NCBI RefSeq assembly: GCF_007830635.1
Contig: NZ_VLLA01000002.1
Location: 186,001-250,000, forward strand
DNA from: Bradyrhizobium huanghuaihaiense
GTDB taxonomy: Bacteria > Pseudomonadota > Alphaproteobacteria > Rhizobiales > Xanthobacteraceae
Direction of reading: 5' to 3'
DNA length: 64,000 nucleotides
Shown here: positions 1-8,195 of the stretch, piece after piece
Numbering within the stretch: position 1 is the first letter of the stretch
Layout: the number at the start of each line of letters is the position of its first letter
Notes under the pieces: generated by a model
What the model was told of the DNA's origin: nothing
The model's input: only the letters and a program-made list of their open reading frames with translations
Database searches by the model: none
Made by a program: the position numbers and the translations under genes

Positions 1-1
1 C

Positions 2-127
2 CGCTCCCGCGGCGAAGCGTTCGTCTCGCGCGCCAAGGCGACCACCGACTATCTCGGCAAGCTCGCCGCCAACGGTGCGAAGTCCGCTCAGGACAACTTC
101 GCCAAGGTCTACAACAAGACCGCCTGA
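2..127 (+). CDS. Phasin-like protein, C-terminal end (partial)
   Basis: This is the last 41 codons of a gene entering from the left edge, ending in TGA at 125-127. The tail is Ala/Lys-rich and amphipathic, with a pattern like AKATTDYLGKLAANGAKSAQD. This looks like the helical C-terminus of the phasin (granule-associated) proteins that coat polyhydroxyalkanoate granules in rhizobia. A strong intrinsic terminator follows it, which fits a highly expressed short gene. Only the tail is visible, so the family call is tentative. Confidence 0.5.
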   Translation, partial: RSRGEAFVSRAKATTDYLGKLAANGAKSAQDNFAKVYNKTA

Positions 128-156
128 TCTGGCCGCCTGAGTAGAAACTGAATTTG

Positions 157-187
157 AGGCCCGCTTCGGCGGGCCTTTTGTTTTTTG
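157..187 (+). terminator. Intrinsic terminator after the phasin-like gene
   Basis: An 8-bp perfect GC-rich stem (AGGCCCGC at 157-164, GCGGGCCT at 169-176) closes on a TTCG tetraloop. It is followed by a T-rich tract, TTTTGTTTTTTG. It lies 29 bp after the upstream stop codon. This is the clearest rho-independent terminator in the window. Confidence 0.9.
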
Positions 188-199
188 TTTTGCGCCGCC

Positions 200-253
200 G
201 TCATGGCGAGGAGCGAAGCGAGACTGGATTGCTTCGCTTCGCTCGCAATGACG
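200..253. repeat. Palindromic repeat, family A copy 1 (short form)
   Basis: An imperfect palindrome with arms of the type GTCATGGCGAGGAGCGAAGC and GCTTCGCTCGCAATGACG around a short centre. The same arms recur at 6419, 10719, 28275, 54045 and 63644. It lies between two co-directional genes. REP-like dispersed repeats of this kind are common in Bradyrhizobium spacers; the function here is unknown. Confidence 0.85.
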
Positions 254-270
254 AGTACTGTGATGCAGTC

Positions 271-1557
271 ATGAACGCACCCGTCACCTTCTCCTTCGAC
301 ACCCCCGGCGATGCCGAACGTGCGGCTGAGCTGCGCCGTGTGAAGGCGCTGGCGACGCTTGTGCTGGTCTCGACGCTTCTGCTCTTCATCGTCGCGAAAT
401 GGCTGCTGCCCGTGCATCCCGTGTTCGGCTTCATTGCCGCCTTCGCGGAAGCTGCGACCATCGGTGGCCTCGCCGACTGGTATGCGGTGGTCGCGCTGTT
501 CAAGCGGCCGCTCGGCCTGCCGATCCCACACACCGCGATCATCCAGAGCAACCAGGCCCGCATCGCCGACAAGCTCGGCGAGTTCATCCAGGTGCATTTC
601 CTCGAGGCCGGTCCCGTCGAGGCCAAGCTGAATGAGATCGATTTCGGCTCCTTCGTCTCGGACTGGCTACGCGACCGCAAGCGCAGTGACGATCTGGCGC
701 GTTTCGCGCTGCGTCTGTTGCCGGAGGCCGTGTCCGCGACGGAAAGCTCCGGCCTGATGACCTTCATCATCCGCCGCATGTCCTCGCAGCTCCAGGCGAT
801 CGACCTCGCTCCGCTCGCGGCCGGCACGCTGCGCGGCTTCGTTGCGGAGGGGCGGCACCAGATCCTGTTCGACGATCTCTTGCGCGTGATGCACGAGACC
901 TTGAACCAGAAAGAGACGATGGCGATGATCCGCGAGAAGGTGCGCGCGGAGTTGCCGACCCTGCTCAATCTCTATCGCGCCGACAAGTTTCTGGTGAACA
1001 AGATCGTCGCCTCCGCCACGGCTTTCTTCAACGAGGTGCGCAGCGATCCCAAGCATCCGTTCCGCGGTGAGTTCGACCGCATGGTGCTGAACTTCGTCGA
1101 CCGGCTCGGCACCGATCAGGCTTATATCGACCGCATCGACGGCTTGAAGCGCGACCTGCTGGCGCGGCCGGAGCTTGCCGATCTCGCCCGCACCGTCTGG
1201 GCCAATACGCGCGCCTTCATCGAGCGCAGCGCGAGCGGCGAGACGCAGGTGCTGCAGCATCATCTCGCCGGCATGTTCGTCTCGGCAGGCGAGGCGCTCG
1301 CCGGCGATGCCGAGCTGCGGGGCGAGATCAACAAGGGCCTGGTGACCGTGCTGCGCAGCTTCGTCGCCGATCAGAAGAGCGGCGTCTCCACCTTCATCTC
1401 TGACCAGGTCAAGGCGTGGAATATGACGCAGCTGATTTCGCTGATCGAAATCAACATCGGCCGCGACCTGCAATACATCCGCTTCAACGGTTCGCTGATC
1501 GGCGGGCTCGCCGGGCTCGCGCTCTACTCCGTAGAATTCCTGCTCCGATGGCTGTGA
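271..1557 (+). CDS. DUF445 family membrane protein
   Basis: A 428-residue protein of the DUF445 (YjiN-like) family. A hydrophobic segment near residues 28-45 is followed by the family's FGFIAAFAEAATIGGLADWYAVVALFKRP-type signature (here residues about 50-80, containing GGLADWYAVVALF). A long helical region follows, and a second hydrophobic segment at the C-terminus reads IGGLAGLALYSVEFLLRWL. Two terminal membrane anchors with a large soluble middle are typical. The function is unknown; envelope association is presumed. I chose the ATG at 271 because the open frame upstream runs through the palindromic repeat at 200-253. Confidence 0.85.
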   Translation: MNAPVTFSFDTPGDAERAAELRRVKALATLVLVSTLLLFIVAKWLLPVHPVFGFIAAFAEAATIGGLADWYAVVALFKRPLGLPIPHTAIIQSNQARIADKLGEFIQVHFLEAGPVEAKLNEIDFGSFVSDWLRDRKRSDDLARFALRLLPEAVSATESSGLMTFIIRRMSSQLQAIDLAPLAAGTLRGFVAEGRHQILFDDLLRVMHETLNQKETMAMIREKVRAELPTLLNLYRADKFLVNKIVASATAFFNEVRSDPKHPFRGEFDRMVLNFVDRLGTDQAYIDRIDGLKRDLLARPELADLARTVWANTRAFIERSASGETQVLQHHLAGMFVSAGEALAGDAELRGEINKGLVTVLRSFVADQKSGVSTFISDQVKAWNMTQLISLIEINIGRDLQYIRFNGSLIGGLAGLALYSVEFLLRWL

Positions 1558-1745
1558 CTTTTGCGTCACGGCCGTTAGCATTAACGCGCGGGCCTATTGT
1601 CGGCCATCGTCTCTCCCGCTTGAATATGCGGAACCGGCCGCCTAGCTGATTCATGTTGCGCTGCGGAACGTTCGCGAAGCCGGCGTATTGGAATTCATGC
1701 CCATTTGCCGGCATCGCAGCCGGCGCCTTCTCAGGGGAAATCTTG

Positions 1746-2516
1746 ATGACCGCTACTGCCCAGACGCTGCGTCCGCCGTCCCGCACTTTGATGTTTCTGG
1801 AAGGGCGCGCGATCCACGAGTTCGGCGCGTTCCTCGGCGCACTGCCGCTGCTGAGCCTCGCGCCGCGCGGGGACGGGCATCCGGTGCTGGTGCTGCCGGG
1901 CCTCGTGGCTTCCGATGCGTCCACGCGCGCGCTGCGCTCGTTCCTGACCAGCAAGGGTTATGCGGTGAGCGGCTGGCGCCAGGGCCGCAATTACGGCCTG
2001 CGTCCCGGCGTGCAGCACGCGATGGTCGATCTGGTCGAGGAGCTTAGCGACACGCACGGCCGCAAGATCAGCCTGGTCGGCTGGAGCCTCGGCGGCCTCT
2101 ATGCGCGCCAGCTCGCCAAGATGATGCCCGAGCGTGTGCGCCAGGTCATCACGCTCGGCAGCCCGTTCGCGGGCGATCACCGTTCGACCAATGCCTGGCG
2201 GGTCTATGAATGGGCGAGCGGCCGCAAGGCCGACGAGGTCGATCCGCGCTTCGGCGGCGAGCTCGCTGTCCCGCCGCCGGTGCCGACCACCGCCATCTTC
2301 AGTCGCACCGACGGCGTCTGCGCCTGGCAGGGCTGCATGGAGAAATCGGGCGCGCAGACCGAGAGCATCGAAATCGAGAGCAGCCATTGCGGCATGGGCC
2401 ATCATCCCGCCGCGGTCTACGCGGTCGCCGACCGGCTTGCGCAGAAGGAAGGCCAGTGGCGCCCGTTCGACCGCAGCGGCTGGCGCAGCCTGGCCTATCC
2501 CGATCCGCATCGGTGA
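1746..2516 (+). CDS. Alpha/beta hydrolase (esterase/lipase-like)
   Basis: A 256-residue serine hydrolase. The nucleophile elbow GWSLGG places Ser114. The likely acid is the Asp in SRTDGV, and the likely base is a His in the SSHCGMGHHP segment near the C-terminus. VLVLPGL near residue 48 is the usual strand leading to the oxyanion hole. There is no signal peptide, so it is probably cytoplasmic. The substrate cannot be told. Start at 1746: AGGGGAA lies 6 bases upstream, while earlier in-frame codons give an unrelated leader. No operon partner is evident; a repeat follows immediately. Confidence 0.8.
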   Translation: MTATAQTLRPPSRTLMFLEGRAIHEFGAFLGALPLLSLAPRGDGHPVLVLPGLVASDASTRALRSFLTSKGYAVSGWRQGRNYGLRPGVQHAMVDLVEELSDTHGRKISLVGWSLGGLYARQLAKMMPERVRQVITLGSPFAGDHRSTNAWRVYEWASGRKADEVDPRFGGELAVPPPVPTTAIFSRTDGVCAWQGCMEKSGAQTESIEIESSHCGMGHHPAAVYAVADRLAQKEGQWRPFDRSGWRSLAYPDPHR

Positions 2517-2518
2517 AC

Positions 2519-2670
2519 CTTCGCCTTTCCCCGCACGCGGGGAGAGGCCGGATCGCATCGGAGATGCGATCCGGGTGAGGGGGACTCTCCGCGAGTCCAA
2601 TTCTCACCGAACGCGCGGAGGCTCCCCCTCATCCCGACCTTCACCCCGCAAGCGGGGAGAAGGAGAAGAG
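2519..2670. repeat. Dispersed repeat, family E (Cxx-CGCGGGGAG type)
   Basis: Contains nested inverted segments: CCCCGCACGCGGGGAGA near 2529 and CCCCGCAAGCGGGGAGA near 2645, plus GGATCGCATCGGAGATGCGATCC between them. It fills the spacer between the hydrolase and paaX. It looks like a composite palindromic element; only one copy is seen in this window. Confidence 0.6.
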
Positions 2671-2722
2671 CCGTCGCTGCCGTCCATTGTCGCAGCCGCA
2701 CCAAACGCGCTATGCCTCGCGC

Positions 2723-3589
2723 ATGGCGCATCCGCTCTCCCGCATCATCGACCAGCTCAAGCGCGAACCGTCGCGCACCGGCTCCATCGTCATCACCGTC
2801 TTTGGCGACGCCATCGTGCCGCGCGGTGGCTCCGTGTGGCTGGGGACGCTGCTGGAATTCTTCGAAAGCCTGGACATCGATAGCGGTGTCGTTCGCACCG
2901 CGATGTCGCGCCTTGCGGCCGATGGCTGGCTGACGCGCGAAAAGGTCGGTCGCAACAGTTTCTATCGCCTGGCCGACAAGGGCCGGCAGACGTTCGAAGC
3001 TGCCACGCGCCACATCTACGATCCGCCGCCATCGGACTGGACCGGGCGCTTCGAGCTGCTGTTGATCGGCAATGGCGAGGACCGCGACGCCTCGCGCGAG
3101 GCGCTGCGCAATGCCGGCTTCGGCAGTCCATTGCCGGGGGTCTGGGTCGCACCGTCAGGCGTGCCGGTGCCGGACGAGGCTACGGGCGCGATCCGTCTCG
3201 AAGTCTCCGCGGAGGACGACAGCGGCCGCCGCCTGCTCAGCGCGAGCTGGCCGCTGGAGCGCACCGCAGACGCTTATCTGAAGTTCATGAAGACGTTCGA
3301 GCCGCTCCGTGCCGCTCTCGCGCGCGGAACAGATCTGTCCGAGGCCGACGCCTTCACCGCGCGCATCCTGCTGATCCACTACTATCGCCGCGTCGTGCTG
3401 CGTGATCCGCTGCTGCCCGAAAGCCTGCTGCCGGCGGACTGGCCGGGCAGGGCGGCCCGCGCGCTCTGCGGCGAAATCTATCGCGCGCTGCTTGCTCCGT
3501 CCGAGCAATGGCTTGACGGCCATGGAACCAATGAAAAGGGGGCGCTGCCGCCGGCGCGGAAGCTGTTGGAACGGAGGTTTGGCATCTGA
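2723..3589 (+). CDS. paaX: PaaX-family phenylacetyl-CoA-responsive repressor
   Basis: A 288-residue regulator. The N-terminal winged helix (about residues 15-85) contains the PaaX-type segment SIVITVFGDAIVPRGG, followed by GVVRTAMSRLAADGWL as the recognition region. The middle and C-terminal parts keep the family's FE-LR--L and YRRVVLRDPLLPESLLP-W-G pattern. PaaX repressors block paa transcription until phenylacetyl-CoA accumulates. The gene sits upstream of and co-directional with paaA, 76 bases away, so it can act directly on the AT-rich promoter between them. Start at 2723 is chosen for homology; there is no convincing Shine-Dalgarno, and an upstream in-frame ATG at 2687 is possible. Confidence 0.9.
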   Translation: MAHPLSRIIDQLKREPSRTGSIVITVFGDAIVPRGGSVWLGTLLEFFESLDIDSGVVRTAMSRLAADGWLTREKVGRNSFYRLADKGRQTFEAATRHIYDPPPSDWTGRFELLLIGNGEDRDASREALRNAGFGSPLPGVWVAPSGVPVPDEATGAIRLEVSAEDDSGRRLLSASWPLERTADAYLKFMKTFEPLRAALARGTDLSEADAFTARILLIHYYRRVVLRDPLLPESLLPADWPGRAARALCGEIYRALLAPSEQWLDGHGTNEKGALPPARKLLERRFGI

Positions 3590-3610
3590 TTTTTATGTTA
3601 CAGAAATATC

Positions 3611-3638
3611 TTGCATGATGTAATTCTTGTTATATATT
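3611..3638 (+). promoter_or_regulatory. Candidate paaA promoter with overlapping PaaX-type operator
   Basis: The paaX-paaA spacer is strikingly AT-rich for this genome. TTGCAT (3611-3616) and TATATT (3633-3638) form a sigma70-like pair with 16-bp spacing. The -35 box is embedded in a 13-bp near-palindrome, TTGCATGATGTAA (3611-3623), mismatched only at the third pair. A short TGTTACA palindrome lies just upstream. The placement fits repression by the adjacent PaaX. This is inferred from sequence only. Confidence 0.5.
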
Positions 3639-3665
3639 GCCTCCCAATAAAACGGGAGGACGCGC

Positions 3666-4658
3666 ATGTATACCCAGGCGCTGAACACGGCCGAGACCGA
3701 TGATCGCGGTCTGGAGGACGCAGGCAAAGCTGCGCAGTTTCAGGCCCGCGTCGATGCGGAGGAACGCATCGAGCCGAACGACTGGATGCCGGCGGCCTAT
3801 CGCAAGACACTCACCCGCCAGATATCCCAGCACGCGCACTCCGAAATCGTCGGCATGCTGCCCGAGGGCAACTGGATCACGCGCGCGCCGACCTTGCGCC
3901 GCAAGGCGGCGCTGCTTGCCAAGGTGCAGGACGAGTGCGGCCACGGGCTCTATCTTTACGCCGCCGCCGAGACGCTCGGCTCCTCGCGCGAGGAGCTCGT
4001 CGACGCCATGCTCGCGGGGAAAGCAAAGTATTCCTCGATCTTCAACTATCCGACGCTGACCTGGGCCGACATCGGCACGATCGGCTGGCTGGTCGACGGT
4101 GCCGCGATCATGAATCAGATCCCGCTGTGCCGCTGTTCCTACGGGCCCTACGCCCGCGCGATGATCCGCGTCTGCAAGGAGGAGTCCTTCCACCAGCGCC
4201 AGGGCTACGAGATCATGCTGACGCTGTGCCGCGGCTCGGACGAGCAGAAGGCGATGGCGCAGGACGCGCTGAATCGCTGGTGGTGGCCGGTGCTGATGAT
4301 GTTCGGCCCACCGGATGCGACGAGCCAGCACAGCGACACCTCGACGAAGTGGAAGATCAAGCGCTTCTCCAATGACGAGCTGCGCCAGAAGTTCGTCGAT
4401 GCCACCGTTCCGCAGGCGCAATATCTCGGCCTCACCATTCCAGATCCCGGCATGACGCAGGATGCGGATGGCCACTGGCGCTACAGCGAGATCGACTGGA
4501 GCGAGTTCAAGCAGGTGCTCGCCGGGAATGGCCCCTGCAACCGCGATCGCATCGCCGCGCGCCGCAAGGCGCACGAGGAGGGGGCATGGGTGCGCGAAGC
4601 CGCCGCCGCTTACGCCGCGAAGCGCGCGCGTCGCCAGACCGCGCAGGCAGCCGAGTAG
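3666..4658 (+). CDS. paaA: 1,2-phenylacetyl-CoA epoxidase, catalytic subunit PaaA
   Basis: A 330-residue diiron oxygenase subunit that epoxidises the ring of phenylacetyl-CoA within the PaaABCE complex. Ferritin-like metal-ligand segments are visible: [13 protein letters not shown] (Glu and His about residues 90-95) and [15 protein letters not shown] (about 170-184). The acyl-CoA-facing region [13 protein letters not shown] follows. The length is close to the 309-residue E. coli protein, with a longer C-terminus. The start has a strong ribosome site (GGGAGGA, 3654-3660). It is the first gene of the paaABCDE run. Confidence 0.97.
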   Translation: MYTQALNTAETDDRGLEDAGKAAQFQARVDAEERIEPNDWMPAAYRKTLTRQISQHAHSEIVGMLPEGNWITRAPTLRRKAALLAKVQDECGHGLYLYAAAETLGSSREELVDAMLAGKAKYSSIFNYPTLTWADIGTIGWLVDGAAIMNQIPLCRCSYGPYARAMIRVCKEESFHQRQGYEIMLTLCRGSDEQKAMAQDALNRWWWPVLMMFGPPDATSQHSDTSTKWKIKRFSNDELRQKFVDATVPQAQYLGLTIPDPGMTQDADGHWRYSEIDWSEFKQVLAGNGPCNRDRIAARRKAHEEGAWVREAAAAYAAKRARRQTAQAAE

Positions 4659-4668
4659 GGAGATCACG

Positions 4669-4956
4669 ATGGCCACGCCGAACACGCCGCTGTGGGAAGT
4701 CTTCATTCGCAGCCGTAACGGGCTCGCGCACAAGCATGTGGGATCGCTGCATGCGAACGACGCGACGATGGCGCTGCAGGCGGCCCGCGACATCTACACC
4801 CGTCGCGGCGAAGGCCTGTCGATCTGGGTCGTGCCGTCCACCGCGATCACCGCGAGCGATCCCGCCGAGAAGGGCATGATGTTCGAGCCGGCGGAATCGA
4901 AGATCTACCGGCACCCGACGTTCTATGAAGTGCCGGAAGAAGTGGGGCACATGTAG
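4669..4956 (+). CDS. paaB: Phenylacetyl-CoA epoxidase subunit PaaB
   Basis: A 95-residue small subunit, the normal length for PaaB. It begins MATPNTPLWEVFIRSR and keeps the GLAHKHVGSLHA and NDATMALQAARDIYTRRGEG blocks. PaaB bridges the PaaAC core in the multicomponent monooxygenase. The start lies 10 bases after the paaA stop, preceded by GGGAGA. A family D repeat follows immediately and separates it from paaC. Confidence 0.97.
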   Translation: MATPNTPLWEVFIRSRNGLAHKHVGSLHANDATMALQAARDIYTRRGEGLSIWVVPSTAITASDPAEKGMMFEPAESKIYRHPTFYEVPEEVGHM

Positions 4957-4966
4957 CGCTCTCTCT

Positions 4967-5093
4967 CCTCATGGTGAGGAGCCGCGAAGCGGCGTCATCG
5001 GACGATGCTCCGCATCGCCGAACGAACCATGAAGGCCCGTGACTCGTGGCCCATCCTTCGAGACGGCGCTTCGCGCGCCTCCTCAGGATGAGG
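4967..5093. repeat. Palindromic repeat, family D copy 1, inside the paa operon
   Basis: The outer arms are CCTCATGGTGAGGAG and CTCCTCAGGATGAGG. Inside are shorter hairpins GCCGCGAAGCGGC and GACGATGCTCCGCATCG. Related copies lie at 9536, 41880 and 47684. It separates paaB from paaC without breaking either gene, so the operon mRNA should carry a large hairpin here. Confidence 0.85.
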
Positions 5094-5123
5094 TCGGAAC
5101 AAGTGGGAAGATGGATAGGACAG

Positions 5124-5900
5124 ATGCCGGTCGCCAACATTCAGGTCTCCGAAACGCCGCTGGTGTTCTACGCGCTGCGCCGCGCCGACGATGCGCTGAT
5201 CCTCGGTCACAGGCTGTCCGAATGGTGCGGGCACGCGCCGATGCTGGAAGAGGACATGGCGCTCTCCAACATCGCGCTCGACCTGATCGGCCAGGCGCGC
5301 GAGCTCTATAGCTACGCGGCCAAGGCCGAAGGCAAGGACAATGACGAGGACAAGCTCGCTTATCTGCGCGATGTCAGACAGTACCGCAATCTGCTGCTGG
5401 TCGAGCAGCCCAACGGCGACTTTGCCCAGACCCTGGTGCGCCAGTTCTTCTATTCCGCTTTTGCCGACCTCTACTGGCGCGCGATGATGACATCGCGCGA
5501 TGCGACGCTGGCGGCCATTGCCGCCAAGTCGGAGAAGGAGAGCGCCTATCACCTGCGTCACGCTTCGGAATGGATCATCCGGCTCGGCGACGGCACGGAC
5601 GAAAGCCATCGACGCGCCCAGGCCGCGATCGATCATTTCTGGGCCTTTACCGGCGAGATGTTTGCCGTCGACGACGGCGAGCGCGCCCTGATCCATGCCG
5701 GCATTGCCATCGATCCCGGCACCTTGCGCGGTCGCTGGCTGACGACGCTCTCGGATGTCACCCGTGAAGCAACGCTCACGTTGCCGCAGAACGACTGGAT
5801 GCAGCAGGGCGGCCGCTCCGGTCGCCACAGCGAGCATCTCGGTCATCTCCTGTCCGAGCTGCAGTCGATGCAGCGCACATTTCCGGGGCAGGCATGGTGA
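5124..5900 (+). CDS. paaC: Phenylacetyl-CoA epoxidase structural subunit PaaC
   Basis: A 258-residue ferritin-fold subunit that pairs with PaaA but lacks the metal site in characterised members. The signature LSEWCGHAPMLEEDMALSN is followed by LLLVEQPNGDFAQT and the C-terminal GRHSEHLGHLLSELQSMQR. All of these align with E. coli PaaC (about 248 residues). I start at 5124 (MPVANIQVSE) with GGATAGGA just upstream. The in-frame ATGs at 5046 and 5088 lie in or beside the repeat and would add a leader absent from the family. The stop overlaps the paaD start. Confidence 0.95.
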   Translation: MPVANIQVSETPLVFYALRRADDALILGHRLSEWCGHAPMLEEDMALSNIALDLIGQARELYSYAAKAEGKDNDEDKLAYLRDVRQYRNLLLVEQPNGDFAQTLVRQFFYSAFADLYWRAMMTSRDATLAAIAAKSEKESAYHLRHASEWIIRLGDGTDESHRRAQAAIDHFWAFTGEMFAVDDGERALIHAGIAIDPGTLRGRWLTTLSDVTREATLTLPQNDWMQQGGRSGRHSEHLGHLLSELQSMQRTFPGQAW

Positions 5901-6397
5901 CGGTGCTGGACCACGACAGCGAGCTGCGCCGGCGCGCCTGGGATGCCGCCGCGAGCGTGGTCGATCCGGAAATCCCGGTGTTGAGCATTGCCGATCTCGG
6001 AGTGCTCCGTGATGTCGTGCTCGACGGCGAACATGTCGAAGTCGCGATCACGCCGACCTATTCGGGCTGCCCGGCCATGAACATGATCGCGCTCGAAATC
6101 GAGATTGCGCTGGAGCGGGCCGGTTTTCGTCAGCCAAAGGTGCGAACCGTGCTGTCACCGGCCTGGACCACGGACTGGATGAGCGAGGAGGGGCGCGAGA
6201 AGCTGCGCGCCTACGGCATCGCGCCGCCGCAGGCCTCGGGCTCGCGCCGCGCGCTATTCGGCGAGCAGGCCGTCGTTTGCCCGCAATGCGGCTCGGACAA
6301 GACCGAGCTGCTGTCCGAATTCGGCTCGACCTCCTGCAAAGCGCTGTGGCGCTGCCAGACCTGTCGCGAACCTTTTGATTATTTCAAGTGTCATTGA
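5894..6397 (+). CDS. paaD: PaaD, iron-sulfur maturation protein for the epoxidase
   Basis: A 167-residue protein with an N-terminal MIP18/DUF59 domain (VDPEIPVLSIADLG, then TPTYSGCPAMNMIALE). A C-terminal zinc-ribbon-like cysteine cluster follows (CPQCG, then CKALWRCQTC and a terminal FKCH). PaaD is needed for the [2Fe-2S] reductase or diiron assembly rather than catalysis. The ATG overlaps the paaC stop by 7 bases, indicating translational coupling. Confidence 0.95.
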   Translation: MVTVLDHDSELRRRAWDAAASVVDPEIPVLSIADLGVLRDVVLDGEHVEVAITPTYSGCPAMNMIALEIEIALERAGFRQPKVRTVLSPAWTTDWMSEEGREKLRAYGIAPPQASGSRRALFGEQAVVCPQCGSDKTELLSEFGSTSCKALWRCQTCREPFDYFKCH

Positions 6398-6418
6398 GAG
6401 ACGCACGATGCCAACCCT

Positions 6419-6546
6419 GTCGTCATTGCGAGGAGCTCTTGCGATGAAGCAATCCAGACTGCTTCCGCGGAAAGACTCTGGATTGCTTCGCGGAGCCTGT
6501 CGTCGGGCCGCGCTTTGCGCGGACCCGGTGGCTCGCAATGACGACG
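6419..6546. repeat. Palindromic repeat, family A copy 2, inside the paa operon
   Basis: The outer arms GTCGTCATTGCGAG and CTCGCAATGACGAC enclose AAGCAATCCAGACTGC and CTCTGGATTGCTTCGC. An extra inserted hairpin, GGGCCGCGCTTTGCGCGGACCC, makes this copy longer than the others. It separates paaD from paaE. Confidence 0.85.
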
Positions 6547-6571
6547 GAGAGACCGAACGAGGACGCCTGTA

Positions 6572-7654
6572 ATGTCCGCAGCCGCACCGCGCTTCCACCG
6601 TCTGGCCGTCAGCGACCTCCGCCGCGAGGCGTCCGATGCCGTGTCGATGACCTTCACCATTCCCGGCGAGCTTGCCGGCGACTACGCCTTCACGCCCGGA
6701 CAGTACCTGACGCTCCGCACCATGCTCGACGGCGAAGAGGTGCGTCGCTCCTATTCGATCTGCTCCGGCCCTGACGACGGCGAGATCCGCATCGCCGTGA
6801 AAAAGGTCGACGGCGGTGCGTTTTCGAATTGGGCGGCGGACGAATTGAAATGCGGCGACGAGCTCGACGTGATGACGCCGACCGGACGCTTCGGCGCGGT
6901 CCCGCCGGCAGATCGCGCGCGGATCCACGTCGGCTTCGCCGCGGGCTCCGGTATCACGCCGATCCTGTCGATCGTGAAGGGCATCCTCGCGCGCGAGCGG
7001 GACAGCCGCTTCTTCCTGTTCTACGGCAACCGCACCACCGACAACATCATGTTCCTCGAAGCACTCGAGGAGCTCAAGGATCGCTTCATCGATCGCCTCT
7101 CGATCTTCCACGTCATCTCCGGCGAGGAGCAGGACATTCCGATCCTGCATGGCCGGCTCGACGGCGACAAGGTGAGGGTCTTGCTGCGCTCGCTTGTGCC
7201 GGCGGGAAGCGTCGATCACATTTTCGTCTGCGGTCCCCTTGGCATGAGCGAGGAGATCGAGGTGACCTGCCGCGATCTCGGCATTGCTGACGAGCGTATT
7301 CACGTCGAGCGCTTCGTCTCCGAATTCGGCGGCAAGCCGCGGCCGAAGAAGGCCGTTGCGCCCGACGCGCCGCCGAAGGCGATCGCCTCGCTGATCATCG
7401 ACGGCAAACGCCGCGACGTGCCGGTCGCCGAGGACGAGGCCATTCTCGATGCCGCGCTGCGCGCCGGCGTCGATCTGCCCTTCGCCTGCAAGGGCGGCAT
7501 GTGCTCGACCTGCCGCGCCAAGCTGGTCGAGGGCGAGGCGCCGATGGACATCAACTATTCGCTGGAACCGTGGGAGCTCAAGGCCGGTTTTGTTCTCACC
7601 TGTCAGGCCAAGCCGTCCACGGAGCGGGTCGTCGTCGATTACGACCATGTTTGA
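6572..7654 (+). CDS. paaE: Phenylacetyl-CoA epoxidase reductase PaaE
   Basis: A 360-residue NADPH-dependent flavoprotein that delivers electrons to the PaaA diiron centre. The FAD domain carries the RSYSICS motif (about residues 54-60). The nucleotide-binding part has GSGITPILSI (about 127-136) and CGPLGM. A C-terminal plant-type [2Fe-2S] domain holds Cys306, Cys311, Cys314 and Cys344. The domain order and length match PaaE. A purine-rich CGAGGA lies about 9 bases before the ATG. Confidence 0.97.
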   Translation: MSAAAPRFHRLAVSDLRREASDAVSMTFTIPGELAGDYAFTPGQYLTLRTMLDGEEVRRSYSICSGPDDGEIRIAVKKVDGGAFSNWAADELKCGDELDVMTPTGRFGAVPPADRARIHVGFAAGSGITPILSIVKGILARERDSRFFLFYGNRTTDNIMFLEALEELKDRFIDRLSIFHVISGEEQDIPILHGRLDGDKVRVLLRSLVPAGSVDHIFVCGPLGMSEEIEVTCRDLGIADERIHVERFVSEFGGKPRPKKAVAPDAPPKAIASLIIDGKRRDVPVAEDEAILDAALRAGVDLPFACKGGMCSTCRAKLVEGEAPMDINYSLEPWELKAGFVLTCQAKPSTERVVVDYDHV

Positions 7655-7705
7655 CAGTGTGGGCCAACCAGCAGAACATTGCGTGCAAACAGCCGGGAGA
7701 AGCGC

Positions 7706-8155
7706 GTGAACGTCAAAGCCGCCCTGTCACCTGAGGATGTTGCCCGCGCCTGCGCTCAGGCGATGTGGGCCGAGGACGATGCTTCCAAAGGTCTCGGCAT
7801 GGAGATCGTCGAGATCGGCCCCGGTTATGCGACGCTTGCGATGACGGTGCGGCCGGACATGGTCAATGGCCAGCGCATCGCCCATGGCGGCTTCATCTTC
7901 ACCCTCGCCGATTCCGCCTTCGCCTTTGCCTGCAACTCGCACAACGAGCGCGTCGTGGCCGCGCAGGGACAGATCACCTTCATCAAGCCGGGAAAGCTCG
8001 GCGACCGGCTCGTCGCGAAGGCGGGTGAGGTGACTCGAGGTGGACGCTCCGGCATCTACGACGTGCGCGTCACCGTTGGCGACACTGTCATCGCCGAATT
8101 CCGCGGGCATTCGCGTGTCATTCCCGGCACGTGGCTGCCGGCGCAAGATCAATAA
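7706..8155 (+). CDS. paaI: PaaI hotdog-fold thioesterase
   Basis: A 149-residue acyl-CoA thioesterase. The hotdog motif QRIAHGGFIFTLADSAFAFA carries the HGG turn and the catalytic Asp region of PaaI. PaaI hydrolyses ring-hydroxylated phenylacetyl-CoAs and dead-end CoA adducts, recycling CoA. The start is a GTG at 7706 with GGGAGA six bases before it. A TTG at 7679 is open in frame but lacks a ribosome site. Confidence 0.92.
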   Translation: MNVKAALSPEDVARACAQAMWAEDDASKGLGMEIVEIGPGYATLAMTVRPDMVNGQRIAHGGFIFTLADSAFAFACNSHNERVVAAQGQITFIKPGKLGDRLVAKAGEVTRGGRSGIYDVRVTVGDTVIAEFRGHSRVIPGTWLPAQDQ

Positions 8156-8195
8156 GACCAAATAAGAAAAAACAAACCAATGTGGGGAAACGAGA

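Noticed and set aside
200..253. The palindromic families considered as a CRISPR array.
   Set aside because: Copies are kilobases apart, single, imperfectly palindromic and without spacers of uniform length; no cas genes are present.
5046..5123. An N-terminally extended PaaC starting at 5046.
   Set aside because: The extra 26 residues come from the family D repeat and are absent from PaaC proteins.
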